Source of the DNA: Eretmocerus hayati | Taxonomy: Eukaryota; Arthropoda; Insecta; Hymenoptera; Aphelinidae | Assembly (NCBI GenBank): GCA_029851415.1 | Contig: CM056742.1 | Location: forward strand, 15,293,736 to 15,357,735 | DNA: 64,000 nucleotides | Direction of reading: 5' to 3' | In this document: positions 12,522 to 25,100 of the stretch, in pieces | How positions within the stretch are numbered: position 1 is the first letter of the stretch | Layout: the number at the start of each line of letters is the position of its first letter | The notes under the pieces: model-generated | The model's input: the letters and a program-made list of their open reading frames with translations, nothing else | The model's database searches: none | Told to the model about the DNA's origin: nothing | Program-made: the position numbers and the translations under genes

Positions 12522-12727
12522 TAGCGTCGGTTTTGAGGTGAGCGGGACAGACGAAAAACTATTTTCAGTAGTAACAGCCGGATATAGTCAGATGGACAGC
12601 CCTGAACATGGAAATTGCTACTCTGAGAGGCTGCACGATCCGACGCGTCGTGCAGTCTGACTATATCCGGCTGTTACTACTGAAAATAGTTTTTCGCCTG
12701 TCCCGCTCACCCCAAAACCGACGCTGA
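12522..12727. repeat. Hairpin element (~70-bp arms)
   Basis: The left arm, from AGCGTCGGTTTTGAGGTGAG to the GGATATAGTCAGA end, is repeated as its reverse complement on the right with few mismatches. A second small hairpin, TGCACGA...TCGTGCA, lies inside the loop (about 12632-12654). Probably a small MITE. Confidence 0.7.
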
Positions 12728-13434
12728 GCTTTGAGTTGTTCGTAAGCCCGTGGTTGAATGGAATCTACAAAATGAGAAGAAAAGAATCTCGATCCCATCG
12801 TGCTAATCATGGTTATAAGAATAGACAGCTGTAGAATCGTAAGAGTAGTTTTTTCAGAATCGATTCAAACTCGCACTCCATTTGTTCTCCTTGCTGCGCT
12901 GTAAATACCCGCTCGAAGAAAGAGCATCCCATCTTGATGAATCGATCGAGCTTTTAGTCGTCATCATCGGATTGTGCGTTCGTCCATTCTCAACGGAAAA
13001 AAACACCCCTTTAAGCATAACTCTGATTTTCGGAATTCCTACAGTAGTAGCATCCTTTAGAAAGAGCCCTCCGTATTTGCAGAGACCTGCCCTACATTAT
13101 GTGAAAAAAATTACAGGTTTGCCACCCATGGGCCACTTCCACATGAGTATAGAGTGCGTGTATATCCTCCTTTGAAACTGTGCTCGCGCGTTTGCGAGTA
13201 TTGCGCAGGGAGATAAAAATGAAACAATTGAAAGTAAAAACAATGAATTTTATTTTATTTCTAAGTTAAACAGAAAAACATGTGTTGGCTATATAGGAAT
13301 GTTAAAGAATTTGCTAGGTTAAAAGATGTGCTCGCTTCAAGAGCTGCGGAGCGAATCTGAATCGATTTGCATGTTTTCGTTTGCTTGACAACGCGTTGCT
13401 AACAAAATTGGTTATAGTTGAATCGAATTATTTT
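12728..13434. other. No gene recognised
   Basis: Intergenic. The open frame at 12882-13175 resembles nothing known. Confidence 0.4.
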
Positions 13435-13577
13435 CACTGGTAGCCAATTGCCCACAAAGACACACTGTCTGCGACAAGGGCGCCTCTCATGCACGAGAGG
13501 CGAAAGGTAGCCATGGATTAAAAACCAGTGCTACGGCCGCTTACACCGGGACCACGTCTCTCACATCCTGGTGAGAG
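13435..13577 (+). ncRNA. Candidate structured RNA, unknown family
   Basis: A GC-richer island in AT-rich DNA with several exact stems in orderly nesting. CACTGG (13435) can pair with CCAGTG (13525). Inside are GCCC/GGGC around GACA-cac-TGTC, then GCCTCTC-ATGCAC-GAGAGGC (13482-13501). Outside on the 3' side is CTCTCAC-ATCCTG-GTGAGAG (13558-13577). GGTAGCC occurs twice. It matches no snRNA, tRNA or ribozyme consensus I can recall, and strand is a guess. It could equally be an ancient MITE end. Confidence 0.3.
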
Positions 13578-15361
13578 TAATTCAAAGAAAAATCATTTAA
13601 ATAAATCAAAGATTCTACAGAATTTTGGATTTGAAGCAAACACATAATTCAAAAATGTAATTGACAATTTAAAAAATTGTCAATTACAATTTTTATTGTA
13701 CGTAATGTATACATATTACATAATGATTAAATTCGTGAGTTTCATTTTTATTTTCAAAATTTAAATATTCGAAATGTATATTTTACATATTTTTTCAACA
13801 AACTAAGATTAAAATTTCAATTTGTGATAAAATAAATATTTCATTTTAATACTTTCAACCATTAGAATAATAAATTGAACTTTGGAAATTTCTAGGTATA
13901 AATTCAATTACGCCAAAAATAGTTGCTAAAATGAATACCAAACTGATCATGCAGGAACAGCAACATTTATTTTAATAAACTAATATCCTTTCGTGAAGGT
14001 TGTGTAATGAGAGATCAGTGTTGGGGTCAATGTGATGAACTCAAGTTAGATTCATATCGGAGATACCAAAAGCTGTATTGCCATTGGATAACGATACAAA
14101 CATTTTCCTTCAGTGTGAACTATCTTCAGTGAGAATTATCTTGATAATTCAGTTGTAATAAGTATAAAAATCCACTCTGTACAATGTTTGTGTATAAACT
14201 ATTATCCTCTTGAACAACTGTTTGAGGGTATGATCTATCACAAGTTGGTGCAATAATCGAAGAGCTGTGAAAAGGGCTTCAAGAATTGACCACGAGTTGA
14301 AACAGGGATTAGAATCAAAAGTATACATTTTCAAATGAAGACTGGGATAATATTTAGATGATGCGACAATGTACCAGGAATGAGATAGTAGAATGACTTT
14401 GCTCTGCGTGCTTACACGCCAAACTCATGACCAAATAGTGACGATCATCCATATCATCGATGTCGACCCTCTTCCACAGCCTGACATTTTCTATCACAAA
14501 AGTCATCTTCTTGCGCGTTGAGTTGGGCTGCGCGGCCTGACCAAACGATGTATGCCTGTGCGTGCTTCGAGTGTATCTATAGCGTGCGTGCTTGTTTCAT
14601 CGGCCCGTCGAGCTGAGCTGCTGTTTGTTGGTCAACCAACACGGACACACATGCATCTTCCACACATGTCGGCACACAAATTTTTGCGAAATCGCGATGG
14701 CATAGTGAATGATACTACTTTTGTGATTCATGAAATCATGACTGCCCTGTGTTCGCAGATTCATTTCGGAGACGGAGGACCTATTCCCCTCGCTTTTCTC
14801 GGGGAATAAACTGTCCTAGCGCTCGAACTGAGCTTACGCGCTCAGGGCAATGATTTACTATCCATTCGAAAATCTATAATCTCCTTGAAGGAACAGTGAA
14901 AATTGCTTCAGATTCTACAGAAGTAATACGATGTCTGGTGAATACTGAGGGAATCAACAACAATTATTTCCACAAATGTGAAAGTTATGAGCTATTTTCT
15001 ATCATCGTAGAATTGGTGGAAAGTACCTCTCGAGGTGATCCAGCTTGAAGTATTCTCACAATGCGAGTATTATTACAGTCTACCATCGTAGGGTTTCAAC
15101 TTTCGAGGCAGTATTCGAATCCCAAAAATCTTTGTTGAGTGAGTCACTGACTTTCCACCAATTTGACAATGTTTTTCTGTATCTGGGTAAAAATTTCCAA
15201 TCGATTGTCCAAATTGCGGCGTCGCAATATTGGGAATGGGTCTTGGCATCAGATGGCAGACGCTTTACGGACGGTATACGCCATACTCCCAACCGTTATA
15301 CCCAATCTCAATCGGTTAAATGGTCAATCGAATCATAGGGGTCTCGATGAAAATGAGACCC
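13578..15361. other. No gene recognised; AT-rich then receptor 3' flank
   Basis: 13.58-13.97 kb is very AT-rich. 14.0-15.36 kb has overlapping short frames on both strands without motifs and probably includes the 3' UTR of the minus-strand receptor gene that ends at 15362. Confidence 0.4.
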
Positions 15362-18300
15362 TCAATCACTACTGAAATGTACAGAACGTTTCTGAACGCA
15401 TATTTTTCTCTTACGCATGGCCTGGAGAGCTCGCGTATTATCACTGAGATACAACTTTTTCAGATTAAAATAGGCAATCTCGATTAAAAACACTATAACC
15501 GATACAGACCAAGCAATACACAAGGTACAAATGATGATGACTTGATTCTCGCACATGAAGCTTTTATCAAAACTCGTAGCTTCAGGATAGTTGAGATCAA
15601 TTCGAAGTTTTCGTTTGTTCCAAAAAAGTTCAATAAAACCGGCTTCTCTCATGCGCAACAGAACTTCATTTACCTTGTTCAAAAGCGGAGAATCATCGGT
15701 AAATGTATAAGTCAGGCCCCTTTCCAAAAAATTTTTTTGTGATACATGAACACGAGGATCGTTGTCGAATGTGTTAGGTATGAGCAAATCATTAATTATA
15801 CAAGCTATTGGAGCTCCGTTAAGCATGAGTCTCAGACATTCACAATGATCTTGAATGACATTGTATCGATCGTTTATGTATTGATTTGAATTCATATCTT
15901 TGAATGACAATGGTCCAGCCGGTATCAATTTGGATTCAATTAAATCAGCTATTGAATCAATGACTGGCATATTCTCAGGCAAAGTGCTCACTGTGCTCAA
16001 ATATGCTTGGAAACAAGATGTGACAATAGCCATCGCCGATGTCAGGAAAACAAAAGTTAATCTTGAAGCTGATTTCTTAGGCTCCGTGATCGTTGCAGCA
16101 CCTACGAGTACTCGTAAATACTCCATCCCTAGGGAGGACCACGGCGTATTCAAAGAATACTTCAAAACGATCAGAAGAAGAACATAGAGCGACAGTATCA
16201 TTACCAGTGTTTGAAGATTCAAATAAGACATTAATATATCACGAGAGACCATTGATTTTTTAAGAGTCACTATCTTGATTCCACCCGCATGGAAAGGATA
16301 CGTCTGGATTTTCCAATAATCACGTATGTAGTAAGCGTCGTTCAAAAAATCGACGGTCTTAGTCGAAATATCGAGAAGTGCCCCGTCTGGTTTACCATCG
16401 TTGTTCACGACAGCGAGGTTCTTGATTTTTTTAGCAACAAGGGTTGAGTTGATGTAGCTTAATACGAAGCACAAAGCCTTGGGTCCAATCCCAAAACATC
16501 TTTCGTAACCTATTTTGTGCGGAATATACTCATGACCGATGATGGCCGGATACGCATAGCTAGTTTTGAAGTTATATCCTTGGACATCCTTCACTTTATT
16601 GAAAAACAATGATTTGCAATATGATGAACCTGTTCCTGTGAAGAATTTCAGCAGTTTTATTGACGCAATGTTCAAGTTGACGGATTTTTTCATCTTTTTG
16701 AAGACTCCTTGAATGTGATGAAAATATCAAGGGATCTCAGGGAGAACATACCAAATCACAATTGTTCAAGGTGCTCTGCGTGATCAAATTGCAATCAATT
16801 TTTCAATAAAGGTGCTGTAATGTCTATCTAGACTCCTCATGGAAAGATTTTTCAAAAAGTGCATTCTTTCGAAATATTTCTTCTACAATGATAGATACTC
16901 GTCCCAGACGGTTTCAGTTGGTCTTAACAATGTGATCACGGTGTTCCCAAACTTCAAAATAACAGTCGTTTATATAATGTGTATGCGATACTTTCGCACA
17001 GAATGGTGGCCCAAAAAGTACAAGTTCTTAACTGATCGCGCGATCACACACACGAACTTAGCATTCCCGTTTTTCTGACAGCTTCGAGAATTTCTTGGGA
17101 ATTTCCACGGAAATAGTTGAATATCACATAGTATACTTTTATGAGGGTGGTAATATCAGCTCCTACACAGCGGATGATATTTTTCGACCAAATCAGAAAC
17201 TGGGGGCCGGAATTATTGCTATAAACCATGCGAAAAACAATTCACTGGGGTGAGGAACGCCATTGTTCTCTGAACAGTGCGATGAAGAGAATCGAGAAAC
17301 TGTTCAAAAAAGCTTCGTTTCTGTACAGACGATGAAAAGATAAAATATTGACCACCAAAGCGTGAAAGTGTCCCTTTACAACTATCATTGTTAAAAGAAA
17401 GCGACCACCTGTCGTACTCTCTCCGAAACCATCAGTGAGAACTCACTGAACTTCAGTTAGTCTCGGATCAACTTTGACTGAAGACTTCAGTGAGTAGTTT
17501 CAGTGAGTATCCACTGAAGTCGCACTGAAACTTCAGTGACCTTGGGTGGTCGGACGAGTCCCCATCACTAACGTTTCAGTGAGCACCACTGAAACTTCAG
17601 TGACGATGGCCCGCCCGACTCCAATGGTCACTGAAATTTCAGTGGTGCTGACTGAAACTTCAGTGATGAGGATTCGTTTGACTCCAAAGACCACTGAAAT
17701 TTCAGTGATGGGGACTCGTCCGACTACCCAAGGTCACTGAAGTTTCAGTGCGACTTCAGTGGATACTCACTGAAACTGCTCACTGAAGTCTTCAGTCAGG
17801 ATTGATCTCAGACTAACTGAAGTTCAGTGATTTCTCACTGATGGTTTCGGAGAGAGTATGCTATTCTTTGACGAACTGCTACCGTAACTGGGGAGTTCAT
17901 GCGCAACAGACTTGTGGGCACACTGTAGCAAAGAACTTTTTCTCTGTAGAATATGTGAGCGCTAATGAGGACCGATTGTGTACCACACAACTGCAGTTTC
18001 TATGCCCTGGGAGTGAGAACAATTGTATTGGTACTTGATTTGCGTTGGGTGATTTCGATGCAATAGACTCCCACCGACGACCTAGCTTCGCTTGGCCCAC
18101 GATCAACATTCCGAGTCAAAATCGCCGACTCGTGCTCACGTACATGATATACTAGTACTTATATTAGAATTTCCATATTTCAAACTACATGGAAATTAAG
18201 GTGTAAATAATCACCATTTTAAGACTCAAATCGCAACCACAGGGCCGACTTCCAATCAACAGTGGACGAGAAAGAAAAGCCTGTGCGCTCAAGTCGAGTG

Positions 18301-19213
18301 CAAATACTGCATATCCACGGTGATTTCCAAACGTCATCAAGTCTCAATAAACACAGTCATATTTGATCAAGATATTTACCTTCGAATGTTGTATCGTCAT
18401 TTTCCAAGCTATACTGTAAGAGAGTAACATTTTGCTGTTCGGAATTGACCTTTCCGACTGCCTTCCAAGAGGTAGGGAAGATACTTTGATATGGATTCAG
18501 AGTCAATATTCTGAGACGATTAGGAGGATTCGTGCACAAAAATATGGCATTCAATATTTTGAAAGTCCAAAGTTCCGTCAGGACTTCGCTTGCCCTTGCA
18601 CAGCTCTTATCCTCGCTCCCATCTATTAGGAGATATGGTGCATCATGTCTCCACCAGATGGAATTTCTGAACTCGTCCAACAATTTAGTGATATTTGTAT
18701 CTGCTTGGACAATCACCATGACACTGCGCGGTGGCTCAGTCAGATTCCTCACAATCTCATCATTCAATTTGTAAACGTTCTTGTGACGAAAATGCTTCCT
18801 CATTGGAGATTCTTTGTCTATCGTGAAGATGTTCATGGGGATTGGCAAATTCAACATACTGGATACTGATTGGTCCAAAGACTCGTTACTCAGAACAACA
18901 GTTCCACTGTCGCTGAAACACTGATCGGCTATGTGGCTCTGTTGTGGGGAAAAAAAGATGAGCAAATCATCAAACCTTCTGAAACAGACGATGAAAACTC
19001 ACAGCCAGGTAGAAACCTCGATTATTCTCTTTAGAACCCAACAAAAAGTGCTCATTCTCGATGGGTAGGCTATTTGGGATTTTCATCGCCAATGAAAAGG
19101 AGATGGCTTGAATTTTCAAGAGAATATCCAATAAGCCCATCATCCACTTCAACACATCAATATGGTTTGTTGCTCTCAAAGTCACACTAGCAACTGATAG
19201 CTCACAATCATCA
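15362..19213 (-). CDS. Divergent insect ionotropic receptor (IR), open; N-terminus unresolved
   Basis: Three phased exons on the minus strand: 19213-19003, 18938-18380 (559 nt) and 16707-15362 (448 codons to the stop). Splice sites are GTGAGT, GTAAAT and AG acceptors, and phases agree across each intron. Middle exon: extracellular part, with LLDEFRNSIWWRHDAPYLLI and FKILNAIFLCTNPPNRLRIL. Last exon: ligand-binding and channel part, with a first helix near LQTLVMILSLYVLLLIVL, a conserved post-pore helix SRLTFVFLTSAMAIVTSCFQ, a second ligand lobe, and a final helix near IICTLCIAWSVSVIVFLIEI. This is the layout of insect IRs, glutamate-receptor-like chemosensory channels. Exon 1 opens in mid-codon, so at least one more 5' exon exists; 19406-19621 is a candidate. 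No stop or frameshift is seen. The intron before the last exon holds a MITE. Ligand and orthology are not readable here. Confidence 0.82.
17415..17858. mobile_element. Palindromic MITE built of CACTGAAA/TTTCAGTG motifs
   Basis: A 444-bp inverted repeat in the receptor intron. Ends TACTCTCTCCGAAACCATCA and its reverse complement include a TA that may be the duplication. The interior is a chain of CACTGAAACTTCAGTG-type palindromes, so it can fold at several scales. No coding. Confidence 0.75.
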
Positions 19214-19215
19214 CT

Positions 19216-19990
19216 GCATACGATATTTTATTTCATTTGCCCAGGGAAGTTCATCAATCGCCTTAGACGAAGTGATCATTTCGCAAAGCGCTAGATGAAG
19301 TCGGAGGATAATGGGCATTCCATATCAGTAATCAATATGGAGTGAGGTTTTTGATGCAATTTGCAACGCTCTTCAAGATTGCCAAAAGCTTTTATACTCA
19401 TAAAGTTACTTTTTTGCACCACGGAAATCATTGTAATGGAAGCTAATGTCATTCATTCTCTCATAAAAACATGTCGGTTGATCGAAGATACAGAAAACAC
19501 TAGAAATTGGAATTCCAACATCGATGAGTTTCTGTGATCCAATGAATCTATGCAAATCAAATATTGATTCACAGATTTTGTTGTTGGAACAGAAAACCTG
19601 ACTATTGTTAGGCATGAACATTGATTCTGGTTGACAAAGTGTTAACTAACCGCCGTTGTTTCACTGTCAACAATTAGTTTACCAGATTGATTTTAATGAG
19701 ACTGCTGGAATATGAGTGCAATATCAAGATCACAGCTATGGAACCAGGGGACGGAGAGAATTGATTTCCTACAACCCGTTGGAGGCGAATCACGAAAGTT
19801 ATGCAACAAATAACAGCGTTCAATGGTGGGTGAAGATTGACAATTTTCGGAACGGAGTTCCTTTCCCGCCGTTAGATGAGAAAAATTTAGGCGAACCCAC
19901 TATATTGATCATTTTGACGTGCAAGCACTGAGAGTGCCCTTGGAAGTCTCATTATTACAGTACATGGGACTGACATTTCGATCCATAGGC
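19216..19990 (-). other. 5' flank of the receptor gene with possible N-terminal exon
   Basis: A minus-strand open stretch at 19621-19406 includes KLIDVGIPISSVFCIFDQPT, which resembles a minus-strand piece at 10.1 kb upstream of the broken copy. It could end at a donor (GTAACT) with the phase the next exon needs. This suggests, but does not prove, a coding exon conserved between the two copies. Confidence 0.35.
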
Positions 19991-20158
19991 AGTGGCTACA
20001 TGCGCTCGTTTGAGGCAATTCTGAGACAGCAGGACAGCGCCTCTAGCGGTAGTCAACCCCTTTTCCCCATCTAATTCGAAGCAAACACCACCGCAGCTAC
20101 CGGTAGAGGCGCTGTCCCGCTGTCTCAGAATCGCCTCAAACGAGTGCATGTAGCCGCA
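19991..20158. repeat. Hairpin MITE, 168 bp
   Basis: Arms of about 70 bp: GGCTACATGCGCTCGTTTGA at the left has a near-perfect reverse complement at the right, and pairing continues through GAGACAGC and GCGCCTCTA. A short loop lies between. No coding. Confidence 0.75.
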
Positions 20159-20638
20159 CCCTTAATCTTTAGAAATACCCGATCAGAAATTGTTCCGCGT
20201 CAGCAGAGCTTCTCACAGGGGCGCCGCGCAGGGGCCGCCGACTGGCATAGGCAGAGTCGCAGCACAGGAAAATATAGTATGTGTATGGCAAGTGCTATAG
20301 TGCGTGCTAGTCATAGCACACCGCCGTTTAACACGGGAGTCGAGTGCCTCTGGCGCCGCGGGTGAAACAATACCTCGCCCGTGGTGGCCCCGCAGGGTGA
20401 TTGTACGGAGAAGCATATCAGGTGTAACGCCTTCCCCGCGGGGCCCCCGCAAGACATCCTCGGGGCAATATTCGCACAATGTTCATGTAATTTCTGATGA
20501 AGAATTCAATATGTTTTTGGGCATGTTCGTGATTCCAGCTCATGTTATTTCTCAAAAACTCAAGTAAAACTGTAAATACGATAGAGAACCTCGGTAGATC
20601 TTGCTGTAATCTGTGTTTACCTACTTCTGATGTGAGGA
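20159..20638. other. GC-rich unique stretch, no gene recognised
   Basis: From about 20205 to 20465 the base composition is far richer in G+C than its surroundings (runs such as GGGGCGCCGCGCAGGGG). Open frames on both strands here are a by-product of composition. Origin unknown. Confidence 0.4.
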
Positions 20639-21796
20639 GTGGGGACCAGGGTTGGCAGAGAAATTCTTGGGACGCGAGCTCATGCGCGACTTCACTCGGC
20701 TCACCGAGCTCATGCGCAACTTCACTCGTTCCCCGACCGAGCAGGCTCGAAAAATCGTCTGCTCCTCGACGCAGATGTGTCAACAAATGGCCTCTAACCT
20801 TTTCTACCGCGAGTCGGGGTGCAAGACTCCCACATATAAACAGTGGTGCGATGAAGAAATGTGATATGAATTTTATAGTTTTCAGCTATCAAAAATAATG
20901 CATATACAATTTAGGTGTGTCATTTTGATCCCCATATACGGCGAAGTGTTGGTATTCGTCGAATATGAGTGCGTTTGGACCAATTAAAGTTGCCGTTGGT
21001 TCGTAAATTAAGTACATGATATTACGAATCGTAATATCATGTACTGCAGTTTTTTACGTGCTTGTCTGAGTGACACAGGAATTTATCGCCACCATTGGCG
21101 CCTTGCTCCAGAAAATTGAATCAATGCATGAATATCAATATTTTTATTGTGGGAGTGATCCTTGCAGATCATAGCTCGCTTTCGGTTGGAGGGCTCACAA
21201 CAGTCTGTGGGTATTGCTTATACAATTTTCTAATTTTAGATGGAATACGAATAGTCTAGGTAGAGAACTCTGTGTGAGAAAAATTAATCGTAAAAACAGA
21301 GTAAGAATCAATTCATGAAAACTTGAGATAGTACTTGGAATAGTCCATCCATCATCAAGCAACCTCTTGTTGACTATTATGAAAGAGCAATGCCATACCT
21401 ATACCCTGTTTCTAATCCTATACCCTGTCTCGATGATTTAATCAGTTTAGCTACTATTCAACTATATCTATTGAATAGTAGATGAACTATATCAGTTCTA
21501 TAACTCTATAGTCTACCGCAACATTTTCTAATGTACTTTGGGTCATTTTTGAGCTTGTTACAAGAACTTCAGAATGAGCCAAAGTCTAATCGATTTACTT
21601 GAGTCGATCTGTCTAAATTTTCCCAAGAAACGATGCAGATCGGCAATAAACTTCATAAAATCATTTTTCTTGGCGTGCAACCACATCTGGAGCTTATTGC
21701 CGGTCTCAAGCTCTACTTCCGAATTATTTTGACGCGACAAATACGTTCTGGTCGGCAAAAAAAGTTGTACTGCACTCCTTTTCCTGATGACCCCAT

Positions 21797-22010
21797 GGGG
21801 GGGGGGGGGGGGGAGCAGGGCAGGGGGGTTATGCTGGGTACACACCATTCACGGCCTACATCTTTTCGAACGATCTCCGTATTTTGCTCATGAAATATTT
21901 TTTTTTGGTTCTTTAGAATCCTCTGGATTTAGAGCTATGCGAGTCCATTTAGACTATTTCGGCAAGAGCTGTCCACGTTGATGAGTAAAGAGGGGGGGGG
22001 GGGGGGGGGG
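21797..22010 (+). repeat. Paired poly-G tracts in the foldback arm
   Basis: G runs at 21797-21813 and 21992-22010. The inverse arm has C runs at 32348-32363 and 32540-32552 in mirror positions. Run lengths differ between arms, as expected of slippage. Such runs could form quadruplexes or mark sequencing uncertainty. Confidence 0.8.
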
Positions 22011-22117
22011 AGGGCCTCGAGCAGAATTTTAGAGAAAATAATCTTTAGATATTGTGTAAAATGAGAACATTGAGACTCTCATTCGATTTGTCCATAACTC
22101 CTCATAGGTTCATTCTT

Positions 22118-25100
22118 CACGATCGAAAAAACGAGTTACTCGTCTTCTTTTCCATCTCTAAATTTTTTGATTAAACTTCTGATTGTGGAATCAATTAGGA
22201 TACCTCCCTAGGACTCGGAAGAACGTGGGAACGCATTACGAGGATTATCTGATTGGAAAACTAGGAGATTATCAAAGACGAGAGACTGATGAGACATTTT
22301 TCTGTATCGGAAGAAACTAGTTACTCACCTTCTCCTCCATCTCTAAATTTTTTCATTAGATTTTGAATCGTAAAATTAATCGAAATTGACCTTGCATAGA
22401 CTTTGGAAATCGCGTGGACGCATCACCAGGATTATCCGATTGAAATACTTCGAGATTTTCAAAGACAAGGAACTGATAAAACATTTTTCTCGATCGAAAA
22501 AAAAAAACGAGTCTCATCTTCTTTTCCATCTCTAGATTTTTAGATTAAACTTCTATCCGTGGAATCAATCAGGATACCTCACTCTGACTTTGGAAAACGT
22601 GTGGGATATTCTTATCCGATTCGAATACTTTGAGATTTTCAGGAATAAGAGGCTGCAAAGACATTTTTCTCGATCGAAGAAAACGAGTTACTCGCTTTGT
22701 TTCCCATCTCTAAATTTTGTGATCAAATTTTTAGTTGTGAATTCAAGCAGAATACCTTCCTTCGACTGTGGAAAACATGTGAACGCATCACCAGGATTAT
22801 CTGATTAGAAAACTTGAAGATTTTCAGCGACGAGAGGCTGATAAGACATTTTACTCGATCGAAAAAAACCAGTTATTCGCCTTCTTTCCCATCTCTAAAT
22901 TTTTTGATTGAACTTTTAATCGTGGAATCAATTAGGATACCTCCCTCTGACTTTGAGGAACGTGAGGGAGCATCACCAGGATCATCCGATTGGAATAATT
23001 TCGAGATTTTCAGAGACAAGAGGCTGTGAAGACATGTTTCTCAATCGAAAAAACGAGTTACATGCTTTGTTTCCCATCTCTAAACTTTTTGAATGAACTT
23101 TCAATTGTGGAATACGTTAGGATACCTCTCTCTGACTTTGGGAAAGGTGTGGACGCATTACCAGGATTATCTGATTGGAGACTCAAAGACTTTCAAAGAC
23201 GAGAGGCTGATAAGACATTTTTCGCGATCGAAAAAAGAACGGAATACTCGTCTTCTATTCCATCTCTAAAGTTTTTGATTAGACTTTCGAATGTGGAATC
23301 AACGAAGATAGCTCCCTCTGACTTTGGCAAACGTGTGGACGCATTACCAGGATTATCTGAATGGTAAACTTGAAGATTTCCAAAAACGAGAGGCTGATGA
23401 GACATTTCTCGATCGAAAAAAGCTAATTACTCGCCTTTTCTCCCGTCTCTAGATTTTTTCATTAGATTTTGAAACGTAAAATCAATCGAAATACCTTCCT
23501 TTGACTTTGGAGATTGTGTGGACGCATCCCCAGGATTATCCGATTGAAATACTCTGAGATTTACAAAGACCAGAAGCTGATAAGACATTTTTCTCGATCG
23601 AAAAAAACCAGTTACTCGTCCTCTTTTCCATCTCTAAATTTTTTGATTAGACTTTTGAATGTGGAATCATTGAGGATAGCTCCCTCTGACTTTAGCGAAC
23701 GTGTGACCGCATTACCAGGATTATCTGATTGGTAAACTCGAAGATTTTCGAAAACGAGAGGCTGATAAGACATTTTTCTCGATCGGAAAGAACCGGTTAC
23801 TCAACCTCTTTTCCATCTCTAAATTGATTGATTAAACTTTCAATTGTGGAATCGAATGGGATATCTCCCTAGGACCCTGGAGAGCGTGGGCACGAATTAC
23901 CTGGATTATCTGACTGGAAAACTAGAAGATTTTCAAAGACGAAAGGCTGACAAGACATTTTTCTCTATCGAAAAAAAAACTAGTTACTCGCCTTCTCTCC
24001 CATCTCTCAATTTTTTCATTAGATTTTAAATCGTAAAATCAATCGAAATACCTTTCTCCGACTTTGGAGATCGTGTGGACGCATCACCAGGATTATCCGA
24101 TTGAAATACTCTGAGATTTACAAGGACCAGAGGCTGATAAGACATTCTCACGATCGAAAAAAAACGAAATACTCGTCTTCTATTCCATCTCTGAATTTTT
24201 TGATTAGACTTTTGAATGTGGAATTAATGAGGATAGCTCCCTCTGACTCCGGCGAACGTGTGGACGCATTACCAGGATGATCTGATTGGTAAACTTGAAG
24301 ATTCTAAAAAACGAGAGGCTGTGAAGACATGTTTCCCAATCGCAAAAACGAGTTACTCGCTTCGTTTCCCATCTCTAAACTTTTTGAATGAACTTTCAAT
24401 TGTGATATACATTAGGATACTTCTCTCTGACTTCGGGAAATGTGTAGACGTATTGCCAGGATTATCTGATTGGAAAACTCGAAGATTTTCAAAGACGAGA
24501 AGCTGATGAGACATTCTTCTCGATCGAAGAAAGAACGAAATACTCGTCTCCTATTCCATCTCTAAATTTTGTGATTAGACTTTTGAATGTGGAATCAATG
24601 AGGATAGCTCCCTCTGACTTTGTTAACGTGTGGACGCATTACCAGCATTATCTGAATGGTAAACTTGAAGATTTCCAAAAACGAGAGGCTGATAAGACAT
24701 TTCTCGATCGAAAAAAACTAGTTACTCGCCTTCTCTCCCATCTCTGAATTTTTCCATTAGATTTTGAATCGTAAAATCAATCGAAATACCTTCCTTCGAC
24801 TTTGGAGATCGTGTGGACGCATCACCAGGATTATCCGATTGGTAAACTCGAAGATTTTCAAAAACGAGAGGCTGATAAGACATTTTTCTCGATCGAAAAA
24901 ACCAATCACTCGTCCTCTTTTCCATCTCTAAATTTTTTCATTGGACTTTTGAATGTGAAATCAATGAGGATAGCTCCCTCTGACTTTCGCGAACGTGTGG
25001 ACGCATTACCATGATTATCTGATTGGTAAACTTGAAGATTTTCAAAGACGAGAGGCTGTGAAGACAAAATTCTCAATCGATAAAACGAGTTACTCGCCTT

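Noticed and set aside
17546..17740. Repetitive threonine/serine-rich frame, mucin-like
   Set aside because: It is the palindromic CACTGAAA MITE read in one frame.
20213..20898. Arginine-rich frames on both strands
   Set aside because: Product of GC-rich composition and of the outer foldback arm, which gives the same frames again at 33.5-33.8 kb.
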